Shown in pieces: positions 7,908-16,455 of a stretch of 56,899 bases of DNA. The stretch covers positions 1 through 56,899 of the IMG/VR virus record IMGVR_UViG_3300010400_000024; one strand, given 5' to 3'. This DNA is from a virus. A program made the translations under genes and the position numbers. Below the pieces are notes generated by a model that worked only from the letters and a program-made list of their open reading frames with translations, made no database searches and was not told where the DNA came from. How positions within the stretch are numbered: position 1 is the first letter of the stretch; the number at the start of each line of letters is the position of its first letter.

Positions 7908-8000
7908 ACTAGCTGGCTTTTCTACGGCGAAAGTACCAGCTAGTAAAGGGGGAGTAGTTTACGCTATCGTGCCGAAACGACCGTGTGACTACTCCCCCTT
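7908..8000 (+). ncRNA. Double hairpin before the primase-helicase gene
   Basis: Hairpin A: ACTAGCTGG (7908-7916) with CCAGCTAGT (7936-7944), loop containing GGCGAAAG. Hairpin B: AAGGGGGAGTAGT (7946-7958) with ACTACTCCCCCTT (7988-8000), 13 bp without mismatch and a 29-nt loop. No U-tract follows B. The stem resembles that of the leader at 4081 (GGGAGAGTAG). It could be a processing site, an attenuator or a translational control element for the gene at 8010, which has no visible ribosome site. Confidence 0.5.
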
Positions 8001-8009
8001 ATCTAACCT

Positions 8010-10205
8010 ATGACAATATCCACACCAGACAGAGCGATTAGAACGCAGTTCTTCGATTATCTCTTTGGTAATGCCGAAGGCTACCTATGCATAGCTACAC
8101 AACCGTCCAATGATAAGAAGCTTTTTAGGCAACACTTCTTTCACTGGCCTAACGAGAGAGAAAAACTTTCAGCTTTCCTTACAGAAAATGTAAGAAGAAA
8201 GAACGTATGGTTCTGTACTTCTCTTCTTACCAAGGAAGAACGTAAGAAAGAGTTTTGCCAACCTAGCAATCTTTTGTGGTCAGACTTGGATGCTTGCAAC
8301 CCGAAGATTGTAGAGCCTGCGCCTTCTTGTGTTATAGAGTCCTCTCCGTTGAGGTATCAAGCATTGTGGAGATTGGATAAACAACTTGAGCCTTTCCAGC
8401 AAGAGGACTATAACAAAAGAATAGCGTACAAATACAGTAGTAATGGCGCTGATCCTTCCGGCTGGGACTTAACACAGTTGTTAAGAGTCCCATTGACGTT
8501 CAACTATAAGTATGAACAGGAAGGTGTAGACGTACCTGAAGTTAAGCTTCTTCAGAGCTTAGAGGTACTAGTGCCCTCAGTCCTTTTTAGTGGTATCGAG
8601 AAGCCAGAGATTAAAGGCGAGCCTGATGACGTACCCTTGCCTGACATTGATAAGCTGCCTTCTGCCGATACGATCATCTACAAGTATATCCACAACTTGA
8701 GACGTACTGCGTTCTCAACGTTGTATACTGTTACGCCAGAAGCAGATGTAGATTGGTCAGCTATCCTATGGCGGCTGATTATGATCTGCATGGAAGCTGG
8801 TATGTCTAATGAGGAAGCTTTCGTTGTTGCCATCGACAGCGCGTGTAACAAGTACGCTAGGGATAACCGTCCTGTCAATCATCTTTGGCAGGATATCTTA
8901 AGGGCAGATGTTAGTCAGAAAAGGCTAACGCTTATAACGAAGCAATTTGACACACTGGTCATGCCAGAGCTAATCAGTGAGTCTGAGTATAACAATCTCG
9001 GCAAGGATTTCATTGACGAGTACAAAGATTGGGCACTTGAAGCTACTGATGCTGTGGAGCAGTACCATGAGTTAAGCGCCGCAATATTGCTATCAAGTGT
9101 AATCGCTGGTGGAGTGATGCTAGACACAAGTTATGGTGAAATGGTACCTAACCTTTGGGGGTTGGTTCTAGGTGATAGTACGCTTACGAGAAAAACTACG
9201 GCTATGCGTATGGCGATGGATATTGTCACTGACGTTGAGCGCGATATCATACTCGCAACTGACGGTAGCGCAGAAGGATTGCTTACGGGACTTAGCCAAC
9301 GCCCTCATCAAACCTCAATTTTCTACAAGGATGAAGTAAGTGGTTTTATTGATAGCATCAACAAGAAGGACTATCTGGCTGGTATGCCGGAAACCCTCAC
9401 TCAACTATACGATGTACCTAGACTTTACACTAGACGCCTCAGGAAAGAAACTATCGTTATCACAAGTCCGGTCTTTATCTTCTTTGGAGGCGGGATTAGA
9501 GATAAAGTCTATAGTCTCTTATCGGACGAGTATGTCCTATCGGGGTTCCTTCCTCGGTTTCTCGTTGTATCGGGCGAAGCCGATATTGGGCGTATTAGGA
9601 GGACTGGCCCTGCTACCACGGGTACGAATGAAAAACGTGCCAATCTTGTGGAAAAGATGAGATATCTTTATCAGCAGTATTCCGGTGTTACTACGATGGA
9701 AGTTGCTGGACAGTCAGTTGATATAGCGAAGCATGTTAACGCTAGACTTAGTGAGAAGGCTTGGGAACGTTATGGCAATATAGAGATGGCGATGGTCAAA
9801 GCTGCTAGTGAGTCACAAATCTCTATGATGGCACTACCAACCTTTGAACGTATGTCGAGAAGTCTTTTGAAGCTCTCGGTGTTAATTGCCGCGAGTAAAC
9901 GTGAGCCTGTTAACAACGAACTCGTTGTTGAATACAAGGAAGTGGCTAAAGCTGCTTACTACATTCAACGTTGGGGAGGCCATACTATCGACCTGCTCCA
10001 CAACTCCGGGAAAGGTATGGTGGAACGGACTATCGAGAAAATCCTTCGTACTATCCAAAAGCATCCAGATATCACTAGGAGTAAAGTGATGCAGTATCAC
10101 CATCTAACATCTAGAGAGGCGAACGATATCCTTACTACGCTTGATGACAGGGGAATGATTCACATGACTAAAGAAGGTCGCGGCATAAGGCTAAGAGCAG
10201 TATGA
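8010..10205 (+). CDS. Primase-helicase (AEP-like + DUF3987-type helicase)
   Basis: Protein of 731 residues. The first ~200 residues look like a RepB/AEP-type primase: LLWSDLDA gives the catalytic D-x-D, followed by SSPLRYQALWRL. The central part is a DUF3987-type helicase: Walker A G-D-S-T-L-T-R-K-T-T, Walker B-like SIFYKDEVSGF, and a later Arg-rich sensor region. The last 50 residues resemble a winged helix (ITRSKVMQYHHLTSREANDI). It would prime and unwind the replication fork with the polymerase at 11195. No Shine-Dalgarno precedes its ATG, and a strong hairpin ends 9 nt upstream. Confidence 0.8.
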   Translation: MTISTPDRAIRTQFFDYLFGNAEGYLCIATQPSNDKKLFRQHFFHWPNEREKLSAFLTENVRRKNVWFCTSLLTKEERKKEFCQPSNLLWSDLDACNPKIVEPAPSCVIESSPLRYQALWRLDKQLEPFQQEDYNKRIAYKYSSNGADPSGWDLTQLLRVPLTFNYKYEQEGVDVPEVKLLQSLEVLVPSVLFSGIEKPEIKGEPDDVPLPDIDKLPSADTIIYKYIHNLRRTAFSTLYTVTPEADVDWSAILWRLIMICMEAGMSNEEAFVVAIDSACNKYARDNRPVNHLWQDILRADVSQKRLTLITKQFDTLVMPELISESEYNNLGKDFIDEYKDWALEATDAVEQYHELSAAILLSSVIAGGVMLDTSYGEMVPNLWGLVLGDSTLTRKTTAMRMAMDIVTDVERDIILATDGSAEGLLTGLSQRPHQTSIFYKDEVSGFIDSINKKDYLAGMPETLTQLYDVPRLYTRRLRKETIVITSPVFIFFGGGIRDKVYSLLSDEYVLSGFLPRFLVVSGEADIGRIRRTGPATTGTNEKRANLVEKMRYLYQQYSGVTTMEVAGQSVDIAKHVNARLSEKAWERYGNIEMAMVKAASESQISMMALPTFERMSRSLLKLSVLIAASKREPVNNELVVEYKEVAKAAYYIQRWGGHTIDLLHNSGKGMVERTIEKILRTIQKHPDITRSKVMQYHHLTSREANDILTTLDDRGMIHMTKEGRGIRLRAV

Positions 10206-10729
10206 CTAACGCACGTAAATCAAGGGAGAAGCATCGTATGGAAGAATCTAAGATTATTGACGAACAGTTTGAACAAGAGCGCATTGAAGCTATGCGAGCT
10301 AATTGGGAAGTCTACTCTTGTAGTGGTAATCAGAATCATTTGCCTTCGTGTGAAGGCTGCGAGGTAAAGAAACTTCTTCCTATAGAGATTGAGATTATCA
10401 AAGAACAGATGCGTTGGGAAGAACTTGGTATGACTCCACTAGGTAGTCCTCCACAGGTACCTCAAATTCCTGGCATTCCCACTGATAGCTTTAAGCTTTC
10501 TATCGCAGTATCAGCATTGAATAAGATGATCGTTGAGAAGCTAGGTTTGGATGAAGAAGAGTTGAACAATAAGTATCGTGAACTATTGCTAGAGAGACTA
10601 GTAACTATCAGAGAAGCAAACGAAGAAGAGATGATTGCTGCACAGCGCAGACAAGAAATTGCTGTAGCTGGTGCTGGAATTAGACCGCAACTAATCGTTC
10701 CCGAACACATCAAGAGGAAGATGCACTAA
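10202..10729 (+). CDS. Hypothetical protein (175 aa)
   Basis: 175 residues: charged helical N-terminus, a CSG....CEGC cysteine group, a Pro-rich linker (PPQVPQIPGIP) and a long charged coiled-coil-like C-terminal half. ATGA overlap with the primase-helicase suggests a replication accessory protein, but nothing specific is visible. Confidence 0.6.
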   Translation: MTNARKSREKHRMEESKIIDEQFEQERIEAMRANWEVYSCSGNQNHLPSCEGCEVKKLLPIEIEIIKEQMRWEELGMTPLGSPPQVPQIPGIPTDSFKLSIAVSALNKMIVEKLGLDEEELNNKYRELLLERLVTIREANEEEMIAAQRRQEIAVAGAGIRPQLIVPEHIKRKMH

Positions 10730-10968
10730 TGAGCGTACATACCGCAAACTATGATGCCATCAAGAACGAGCTGAACATGCCTATGGGTGAACCTATCTTC
10801 ATCATTAGGGCACAAGATGATGCGTCACTAGCTACACTGGTTGACTACATGCAGCACGCTAAGAACAACGGGGCTGGTACTGAGTTTCTAGATGACGTAA
10901 GTGGAGTTATTTACAGCTTCGGTGATTGGCGTGCTAACAACGAATCTCGATGCAAGACACCCGACTGA
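10729..10968 (+). CDS. Hypothetical protein (79 aa)
   Basis: 79 residues, mixed alpha/beta appearance, no motif. TAATG overlap with the gene before and TGATG with the gene after. Confidence 0.58.
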   Translation: MSVHTANYDAIKNELNMPMGEPIFIIRAQDDASLATLVDYMQHAKNNGAGTEFLDDVSGVIYSFGDWRANNESRCKTPD

Positions 10969-11195
10969 TGGTTGAGGAAGTTAACCATCCAGAACATTAC
11001 GGTGGCGGAGATAACCCTTATGAGGTTATCAAGGTCATTCATGCACTTGGGTTGAACTTCAATCGTGGTAACGCTTTCAAGTATCTTGCTCGCGCTGGTA
11101 TCAAGAATCCAGCTACAGCAATAACAGATTTGCAGAAGGCTATCTTCTATCTCAACTATGAGCTAGAACTCTTGGAAGGGAAAAGAGAAGTCTAA
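10968..11195 (+). CDS. DUF3310 protein
   Basis: About 75 residues with the DUF3310 signature: VNHPEHY at the start, then a GNAFKYLARAGIK segment and D-L-x-K-A-x-x-Y-L. Common in phage replication modules; often called a nucleotide-kinase-like protein, though activity is unproven. ATG at 10968 (TGATG overlap) is preferred over the in-frame ATG at 10950. Confidence 0.75.
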   Translation: MVEEVNHPEHYGGGDNPYEVIKVIHALGLNFNRGNAFKYLARAGIKNPATAITDLQKAIFYLNYELELLEGKREV

Positions 11196-13531
11196 TGATG
11201 CGTAAACACCCACTAGCTAAGTGCGAAGAGTGCCCACTAGCTAAGAAGAAGATCGCTCCTACTAGTGGGCCTAAAGATGCTAAGTATGCGTTGGTTAGTC
11301 GTAGCCCTGGTAGGCACGATGTTAGTGATGGTTATCCATTTGCCGGCCCTAGTGGTAGAGTAGTTGATTACCTGCTTAAACAGAATGGACTTAAACGTGA
11401 AGAGATTATCACCACAAATGTCGTTTTATGTGAAACAGATGATCCACCTAAGGAAGCAATCGCAGCTTGCAAAGATCGTCTTACAAGTGAACTGCAAGCC
11501 GTTTCTACAATCATTGCAGCAGGCGCAGAAGCAGTTAAACTATTTACAGGCAAGACGATCGACAACGCTCGAGGTTTTGCTAACGAGCGTAACGGTAAGC
11601 GTATCATTGCTACTAACAATCCTGCACTAGTACTTCGTGATGCAGATAGCTTCCCTAATCTAGTAAAGGACTTTAAACGTGCGATCAACCCTCTTCCAAG
11701 GCCGGTACTTCCGAAGGTCACAATTATCCGCAACGTTGCACAAGCACAGAAGCTCCTTAAAGATTTGGTTGATAATCCGCCACCCTTACTTGCAGCAGAT
11801 ATCGAAGCAAGAGGCGGAACTTCTCATAGAGCTGAACTCGCGTGTATTGGATTCTCTGCAACTGGAGAAAGAGCACTCGTCTTTGGAGCAGAGGTTATCG
11901 GGGATTCAGCATGTTTTGAATTGCTCAAAACACTTCTTGAATCCAGAACAACTAAGTTCATATGGCACTTCGGAAAATACGACGTAAAGGCGTTGAGGTT
12001 TAATGAAATCAATGCTAGAATTGATCACGATAGTTACGCGCTTAGTATCGCCTGTGATGAAAGACCTGGTGTGCATAGTCTTGAGTATATGCTTATGGAT
12101 GAATTTGGTTGGCCTGATTACGAGCCTGAGTCAGTCAAGAAATTTAAAACGACAGGACAGATAAATGACCTCAATGAACTTTTCGAATACAACGGCTGGG
12201 ACGTTGCCGGAACCATGCAACTCTTCACTATGTTGCAACGCAGGGCTAAAGAGGACAAAGTCTATGAACTGTACGAAAATCACCTACTCCCTATCTATAG
12301 ATCATTCGTGGATATTGAGCTTCGTGGTTTTCATTACGACGTAGAAGAAGCTGCTAATCTCAGAGAAGCATATGTTATCCCTAAACTTTGGGAACTCAGG
12401 GATAAGCTTAGGCAAGTTGTAGGTCATGAGGGTTATAATCCTAACTCACCTAAGCAATCAGAAACGATCATTTATGATGAGTTGGGTCTTAAGCATCAGA
12501 TCAAGACGATGATGCAGGTTGACAAAACCCGCTCCACAGACCACTACATTCGGCTTGAAGTTATTGATGGTAGATTCAAGTGTAACCCTGGTAAGAGGGA
12601 GAAGCTTGTTGATTGGGCTACCAACATGGAGGTCTACAGCAAGATCAATAAGCAGAAAGGAACTTACATTGAAGGACTCATCCGTAAAGCTCTTGACGAT
12701 GGGAAAATCTACACAAGCTTCAAATTTGGAGCCGTCACTGGACGTACATCTAGTGAAAAACCGAATATTCAGAACATTACGCGGTCAGGGCATCATGGTA
12801 TCCCTTCCATGCGAACCCTCTTTAAGCCTAGTCCCGGTAACGTCATCGTTCAGGCCGATTACTCACAAGCAGAGCTAAGGTGTATCGCAAAGTTTAGTGG
12901 TGATCCTGAGTTGAACGCGATCTACATGGACAGCAGTAGAAGTCTGCATAAGGAACAGGCTCTAAGATTCTATGGAGAGGGTTATACCAAAGATCAGTAC
13001 GTGTACGCTAAGAGTATGAACTTCGGTATAACCTATGGTCAGGGGCCTGAGTTGTTTAGAGACTTGTACCAAGTACCTGTAGAAGATGCTGAAGGATACA
13101 TTGCTGCTTGGTGGGAACGATTCCCTGTTATCCTTGAATGGGTTGAAATGGTCAAGCAACAAGTAAAGACAGGGGTGGTGATAAACCCGTATGGACGAAA
13201 GCGAAGATTCCAGCTTATCACAAGAGAGAACAAATCAGCAGTTGAAAGACAAGCTGTTGATTTCCTACCACAATCTACTGCAAGCGACTTCACACTCGAA
13301 GCCGTTGTTGAACTCAACAAGCGTGGAGTACCAATCGTCGCGTCGGTACATGACAGTATCGTTGCAGATGTACCGGAGGATGAAGCGTATGATGTGGGGA
13401 GGATGATGAAGGAGGTTATGGAGCCTATACCTCGTAATCGTTTTGGATGGGAACTACCATTCCTCGTAGACGTAAGCATAGGTGAAAGTTGGGGAACAGT
13501 CGAAGAAGTAGAATTGGAGGTAGCTGCTTAG
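11195..13531 (+). CDS. polA: UDG-like domain fused to family A DNA polymerase
   Basis: Protein of 778 residues. Residues 1-170 form a family-4-like uracil-DNA glycosylase fold: C10/C13, SPGRHDVSDGYPFAGPSGR, then C79 and C92 (possible iron-sulfur cluster) and TNNPALVLRD. Next is a 3'-5' exonuclease (AADIEA near 200, HFGKYD, HDSYAL), then the polymerase with motif A QADYSQAELR, motif B MNFGITYGQ and motif C VHDSIV. It is the replicative polymerase; the UDG-like part may tether or check uracil. A UDG-like N-terminus on a PolA-type phage polymerase is known from Bacillus phage SPO1. No 5' nuclease domain is present. Confidence 0.92.
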   Translation: MMRKHPLAKCEECPLAKKKIAPTSGPKDAKYALVSRSPGRHDVSDGYPFAGPSGRVVDYLLKQNGLKREEIITTNVVLCETDDPPKEAIAACKDRLTSELQAVSTIIAAGAEAVKLFTGKTIDNARGFANERNGKRIIATNNPALVLRDADSFPNLVKDFKRAINPLPRPVLPKVTIIRNVAQAQKLLKDLVDNPPPLLAADIEARGGTSHRAELACIGFSATGERALVFGAEVIGDSACFELLKTLLESRTTKFIWHFGKYDVKALRFNEINARIDHDSYALSIACDERPGVHSLEYMLMDEFGWPDYEPESVKKFKTTGQINDLNELFEYNGWDVAGTMQLFTMLQRRAKEDKVYELYENHLLPIYRSFVDIELRGFHYDVEEAANLREAYVIPKLWELRDKLRQVVGHEGYNPNSPKQSETIIYDELGLKHQIKTMMQVDKTRSTDHYIRLEVIDGRFKCNPGKREKLVDWATNMEVYSKINKQKGTYIEGLIRKALDDGKIYTSFKFGAVTGRTSSEKPNIQNITRSGHHGIPSMRTLFKPSPGNVIVQADYSQAELRCIAKFSGDPELNAIYMDSSRSLHKEQALRFYGEGYTKDQYVYAKSMNFGITYGQGPELFRDLYQVPVEDAEGYIAAWWERFPVILEWVEMVKQQVKTGVVINPYGRKRRFQLITRENKSAVERQAVDFLPQSTASDFTLEAVVELNKRGVPIVASVHDSIVADVPEDEAYDVGRMMKEVMEPIPRNRFGWELPFLVDVSIGESWGTVEEVELEVAA

Positions 13532-13704
13532 TGGCTAAACGGATGCGTAGACTAAGGGCAGTACAAGTTTGGGACAGAGTAGGTCAGCGTTATATGTTGG
13601 TTGAGCAAAGTGGCTTTAAGGGGCATTACGGTAAAGAGTTGAAAGATCGTAGACGTAGGGGTTATCTAGCTAAACTAGCAAGGAGGAAGAACCGTGGCAA
13701 GTAA
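13531..13704 (+). CDS. Small basic protein (57 aa)
   Basis: 57 residues with a high proportion of Arg/Lys (KRMRRLR, DRRRRGY, ARRKNRGK), so probably nucleic-acid binding. GTG start directly at the polymerase stop; GGAGGT lies 9 nt upstream. Function unknown. Confidence 0.55.
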   Translation: MAKRMRRLRAVQVWDRVGQRYMLVEQSGFKGHYGKELKDRRRRGYLAKLARRKNRGK

Positions 13705-13969
13705 CAGTGTAAATACTGACCCCGGTATTGTTGAACGTTATGGTAACAGTCAGCTTACTCCATCAATTATCATCGGCTTTGATGCGGAAGGAGCTGAGTA
13801 TATCACTAGGAAAATTCTGGATAATAGTGGTGATTGGACGGCTTGGGAGCGTATCGGTGATTGGTGCTATGATCCTGATAAGTCGTATTATGCTGGTTTG
13901 GAGGGTTGTCCCTTTAAGCTGGATAACACAACGTCTGACGGCTCACCCGCAGCAGGGACGGATGGCTAA
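13694..13969 (+). CDS. Hypothetical protein (91 aa)
   Basis: 91 residues, Trp/Tyr-rich middle (DWTAWERIGDWCYDPDKSYY), no family recognised. GTG start with AGGAGG upstream. Confidence 0.58.
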   Translation: MASNSVNTDPGIVERYGNSQLTPSIIIGFDAEGAEYITRKILDNSGDWTAWERIGDWCYDPDKSYYAGLEGCPFKLDNTTSDGSPAAGTDG

Positions 13970-14096
13970 CGTCTTCAAAACCCCCTGCCGCTGCCCCGCT
14001 CCCGCGATCGTGCCGCAAAGAGGGAGGTACACCTTGCCCGAGGCTGAGAATCGCTCCTATGGATTACTAGAAAGCAATTTATGGCTAACACTATAA
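13962..14096 (+). CDS. Possible small protein (44 aa) in a GC-rich patch
   Basis: 44-codon frame with AGGGACGG just before its ATG and a C-R-C pair near the start; ends 16 nt inside the resolvase gene. The patch is clearly richer in C and G than its neighbours, so it may be a recent insertion. Coding status uncertain. Confidence 0.4.
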   Translation: MANVFKTPCRCPAPAIVPQRGRYTLPEAENRSYGLLESNLWLTL

Positions 14097-14566
14097 AGGT
14101 TATCAGTATTGATCCTGGTGTTACCACAGGTTACGCAGTAGGTGTCATCACTGATGGCTACATGAAAGTGCGATGTGACCAACAGAAGTTTACTCACTTA
14201 GAGTTGAATGACTTTCTTGTAGGTAATCATCCAGATGTAGTCATATGCGAGAGGTTTGACTTCAGGAAGAAAGCAGTAGGAGTCAACCTTTATCCGGTTG
14301 AGATGATAGGTGTTGTTCACTTCTTCATCCAAGAACGTAAGCGTAGAGATTTACAAGTAGACTTGTATCTACAGAAACCAGCAGAGCAAGGTAGCAAGGC
14401 TTACTGGACGGACGCTAAGTTGAAAGAATTTGAAGTCTACGATAAAAGCCATGAACATGGTAGATCAGCTATGAAGCATTTACTGTACTGGTATACATTC
14501 GGTGCAGGCTTCCAATACAACAAGAAAGAGTTTGGGCCTTGGGATGAAACTAAGCAGAGCGTTTGA
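14081..14566 (+). CDS. RuvC-like Holliday junction resolvase
   Basis: 161 residues with an RNase-H-fold RuvC-like pattern: VISI-D11-PGVTTGYAVG, then VVIC-E57-RFDF, and a C-terminal H126-G-R-S129-A-M-K-H helix. D11 and E57 are the expected metal-binding acids; the usual C-terminal Asp (H-x-x-D-A) is Ser here, with E125 close by as a possible substitute. It should cut branched DNA before packaging. Lies at the end of the replication operon. Confidence 0.75.
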   Translation: MANTIKVISIDPGVTTGYAVGVITDGYMKVRCDQQKFTHLELNDFLVGNHPDVVICERFDFRKKAVGVNLYPVEMIGVVHFFIQERKRRDLQVDLYLQKPAEQGSKAYWTDAKLKEFEVYDKSHEHGRSAMKHLLYWYTFGAGFQYNKKEFGPWDETKQSV

Positions 14567-14696
14567 TATCTTAATGGAAGAAGTAGCGAGAATTCCAACA
14601 AGAGCGGATTACAACATTAATCACAATGACCTCTATATTGCTATCGAGGATACACAAAAAAGGATTAGGGCTGAAGAAGAGAAGGAGGAAGAATGA
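14544..14696 (+). CDS. Hypothetical protein (about 50 aa)
   Basis: About 50 residues ending in a very acidic EEEKEEE tail. ATG at 14544 overlaps the resolvase gene by 23 nt; ATG at 14574 is the alternative start. Its end carries the GAAGGAGG ribosome site of the next gene. Confidence 0.5.
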   Translation: MKLSRAFDILMEEVARIPTRADYNINHNDLYIAIEDTQKRIRAEEEKEEE

Positions 14697-15640
14697 CTGA
14701 TTACTTTAAAGAGCCTGGGTTGTATACAGATCAGATTAATCCATTCCCGTTTGGTGATGGAGTTACTTGGCCTTATCTTAAAGAGAGTGGTTTTAAGTGG
14801 GCTAGCTTCCAATGCTACAATAGCCAGCTTTTCGCTGGTACAAAGGAATACGATCTAGCTGCTGTTAAAGCACATGGCTTTGAGAACGTAGGTGTGTGGG
14901 GAGTTATCTACTCACAGGCAGATTACTACAATGGTGGTAAGCAGATTGGTATGTCTGCTAAGAAGCAAGGCGCGCAGCATGTGATTATTGACGCTGAAGA
15001 GTGTCATAAGAACACTAGAGACTTGTCCAAAGGTGCAGAGATTATCAAAGGTCTGCGCGATGGTGGTTGGACTGGTGCAGTAGACTTGTCAACTCTAGGT
15101 AGTCCTAGCAATCCGATGATTAATGATTTTGCTATGGATACGAAGTCGTTTACTGATACTGGCGGCTCAATCCAGCCGCAAGACTATTGCAATGATTACG
15201 CAGAGTACACTCCTAAGAACTCTTCACTGTATTGGCCGAGAGTTGGAGTGCCTAAAAATCTGATTAACCATACTATCGGACTCTACCCAGGCAAGCTAGG
15301 TAAGATCACTGGACTACAGTGGGTAGACTTGTTGAAGCAAGCTGGTGTTGGTAGGAACTTCTCTGTCTATCAAGTCCAAGATACTACTAAGAAAGACTTT
15401 GATGCTTTGGCGGCTTACCTTAAGGAACTGTCCACAACACCAGTAGCTTACAACAGCACAATGGCTAAAGCTGATATGCTCTTTGCTGCACAGAAGTGGC
15501 TAAACGGTCAAGAGCCTAATCTACAGTTGTTCTCAAGGATTCGTCAAGCAAGAAGAATTCTTCTTACGACTGATCCTCAGTGGTCTACTCTTAGTAGTGA
15601 GGTAAAGACTCTTCTAGACGATAATGGTGTTAAGCAGTAG
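14693..15640 (+). CDS. TIM-barrel glycoside-hydrolase-like protein
   Basis: 315 residues. The first 240 alternate strands and helices as in a TIM barrel: FKWASFQCYN, GVWGVIYSQADYYNGG, then HVIIDAEECHK, where D and E lie at the end of a strand like GH25-type catalytic acids, and GAVDLSTLG. The C-terminal 75 residues are a small helical domain. In actinophages such proteins are annotated as glycosyl hydrolases or muramidase-like enzymes. Excellent ribosome site (GAAGGAGG), suggesting good expression. It lies with early genes rather than the lysis cassette, so its target is open. Confidence 0.6.
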   Translation: MTDYFKEPGLYTDQINPFPFGDGVTWPYLKESGFKWASFQCYNSQLFAGTKEYDLAAVKAHGFENVGVWGVIYSQADYYNGGKQIGMSAKKQGAQHVIIDAEECHKNTRDLSKGAEIIKGLRDGGWTGAVDLSTLGSPSNPMINDFAMDTKSFTDTGGSIQPQDYCNDYAEYTPKNSSLYWPRVGVPKNLINHTIGLYPGKLGKITGLQWVDLLKQAGVGRNFSVYQVQDTTKKDFDALAAYLKELSTTPVAYNSTMAKADMLFAAQKWLNGQEPNLQLFSRIRQARRILLTTDPQWSTLSSEVKTLLDDNGVKQ

Positions 15641-16108
15641 ATGCCAAGGAACGGCGAAGTTAAGATGGAGATACGTCAGTGGGATGGCGTATGGCAGAAA
15701 CGATGTACACTATGTCGTAAGTGGAAGCCGATTAAAGATGGGTTCTATACACGTAAGAGTTATCGTGTAAACAACTCATCTGTTCGGCTTCCACGACCAC
15801 AATGCAAAGTATGCACGAATAAGATAAGTGGACAGAAGAAGCATCCTGACCTAGAGCAGCATGGACTAGTTGAATACAGGAAAATCAGTAAGGTAGTCGA
15901 TGCTACGATTAAGCGAATTGGGCAGGCAGAGTTTGCAAGGAGAGCCAAGTACGCTTCTCCAAAGCTATGGGAGTTAAGAACAGGAAGGAGAACTAAGATT
16001 CACCGAATAACAGCTACTAGGCTTCTGCTAGTATGTCAAGATGTGATAGAGTCCGGTGAAGTTAAAACACATAACGAGATATGGCAAGGAACACGTTTAA
16101 CTAAATAG
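15641..16108 (+). CDS. Zinc-finger + helix-turn-helix protein
   Basis: 155 residues. N-terminal half: CTLCRKWKP followed by QCKVC, a four-cysteine zinc site as in small HNH-like or zinc-knuckle proteins (no HNH histidines seen). C-terminal half: IGQAEFARRAKYASPKLWEL, a helix-turn-helix of the repressor type. Probably a DNA-binding regulator. ATG follows the previous stop directly; ATG at 15665 is an alternative. Last gene of the left-arm rightward operon, with the convergent hairpin just after. Confidence 0.6.
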   Translation: MPRNGEVKMEIRQWDGVWQKRCTLCRKWKPIKDGFYTRKSYRVNNSSVRLPRPQCKVCTNKISGQKKHPDLEQHGLVEYRKISKVVDATIKRIGQAEFARRAKYASPKLWELRTGRRTKIHRITATRLLLVCQDVIESGEVKTHNEIWQGTRLTK

Positions 16109-16110
16109 TA

Positions 16111-16155
16111 AAGGGGCACCTTTGACCCAGGAGAGAAAGTCGGCAGGTGCCCCTT
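16111..16155. terminator. Hairpin between convergent operons
   Basis: AAGGGGCACCT (16111-16121) pairs with AGGTGCCCCTT (16145-16155), 11 bp, 23-nt loop. It lies between the stops of the convergent genes at 16108 and 16173, so a bidirectional terminator is likely, although the loop is long and the U-tract weak on both strands. Confidence 0.6.
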
Positions 16156-16172
16156 CTTAACCCCGTTAGAGG

Positions 16173-16451
16173 TTAAGGCGTGGAAACGTTAGTACCAGGC
16201 TGAACTACAACGTCCTCCGGTGTAGTGAATTCGCTAATGCTACTATCATCAGAGTGAGGTACTCCTGACTTGGCTTTACCTCTACTGGTGATGTAACTGC
16301 TCGCCAGAACTGCTTGCAAGATTGGCGCGAGCCAATTGTACTTTGTGGCGACAAGATCAAGAACACCTGATTCTTGTAGAACAAGTACAATCTGACCTAG
16401 AACCATAAGCCAGAACTCACTAGTAAGATAAAAGGCTTTGGTCTCTTTCAT
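16173..16451 (-). CDS. Holin-like membrane protein
   Basis: 92 residues: charged start, a first membrane helix (about 12-31), a short polar turn with KYNW, a second hydrophobic segment (LAPILQAVLASSY), then a polar tail. It directly follows the endolysin gene in transcription order, the usual holin place; it would open the membrane for the endolysin. Last gene of the late operon. Confidence 0.65.
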   Translation of the reverse strand: MKETKAFYLTSEFWLMVLGQIVLVLQESGVLDLVATKYNWLAPILQAVLASSYITSRGKAKSGVPHSDDSSISEFTTPEDVVVQPGTNVSTP

Positions 16452-16455
16452 TTTC

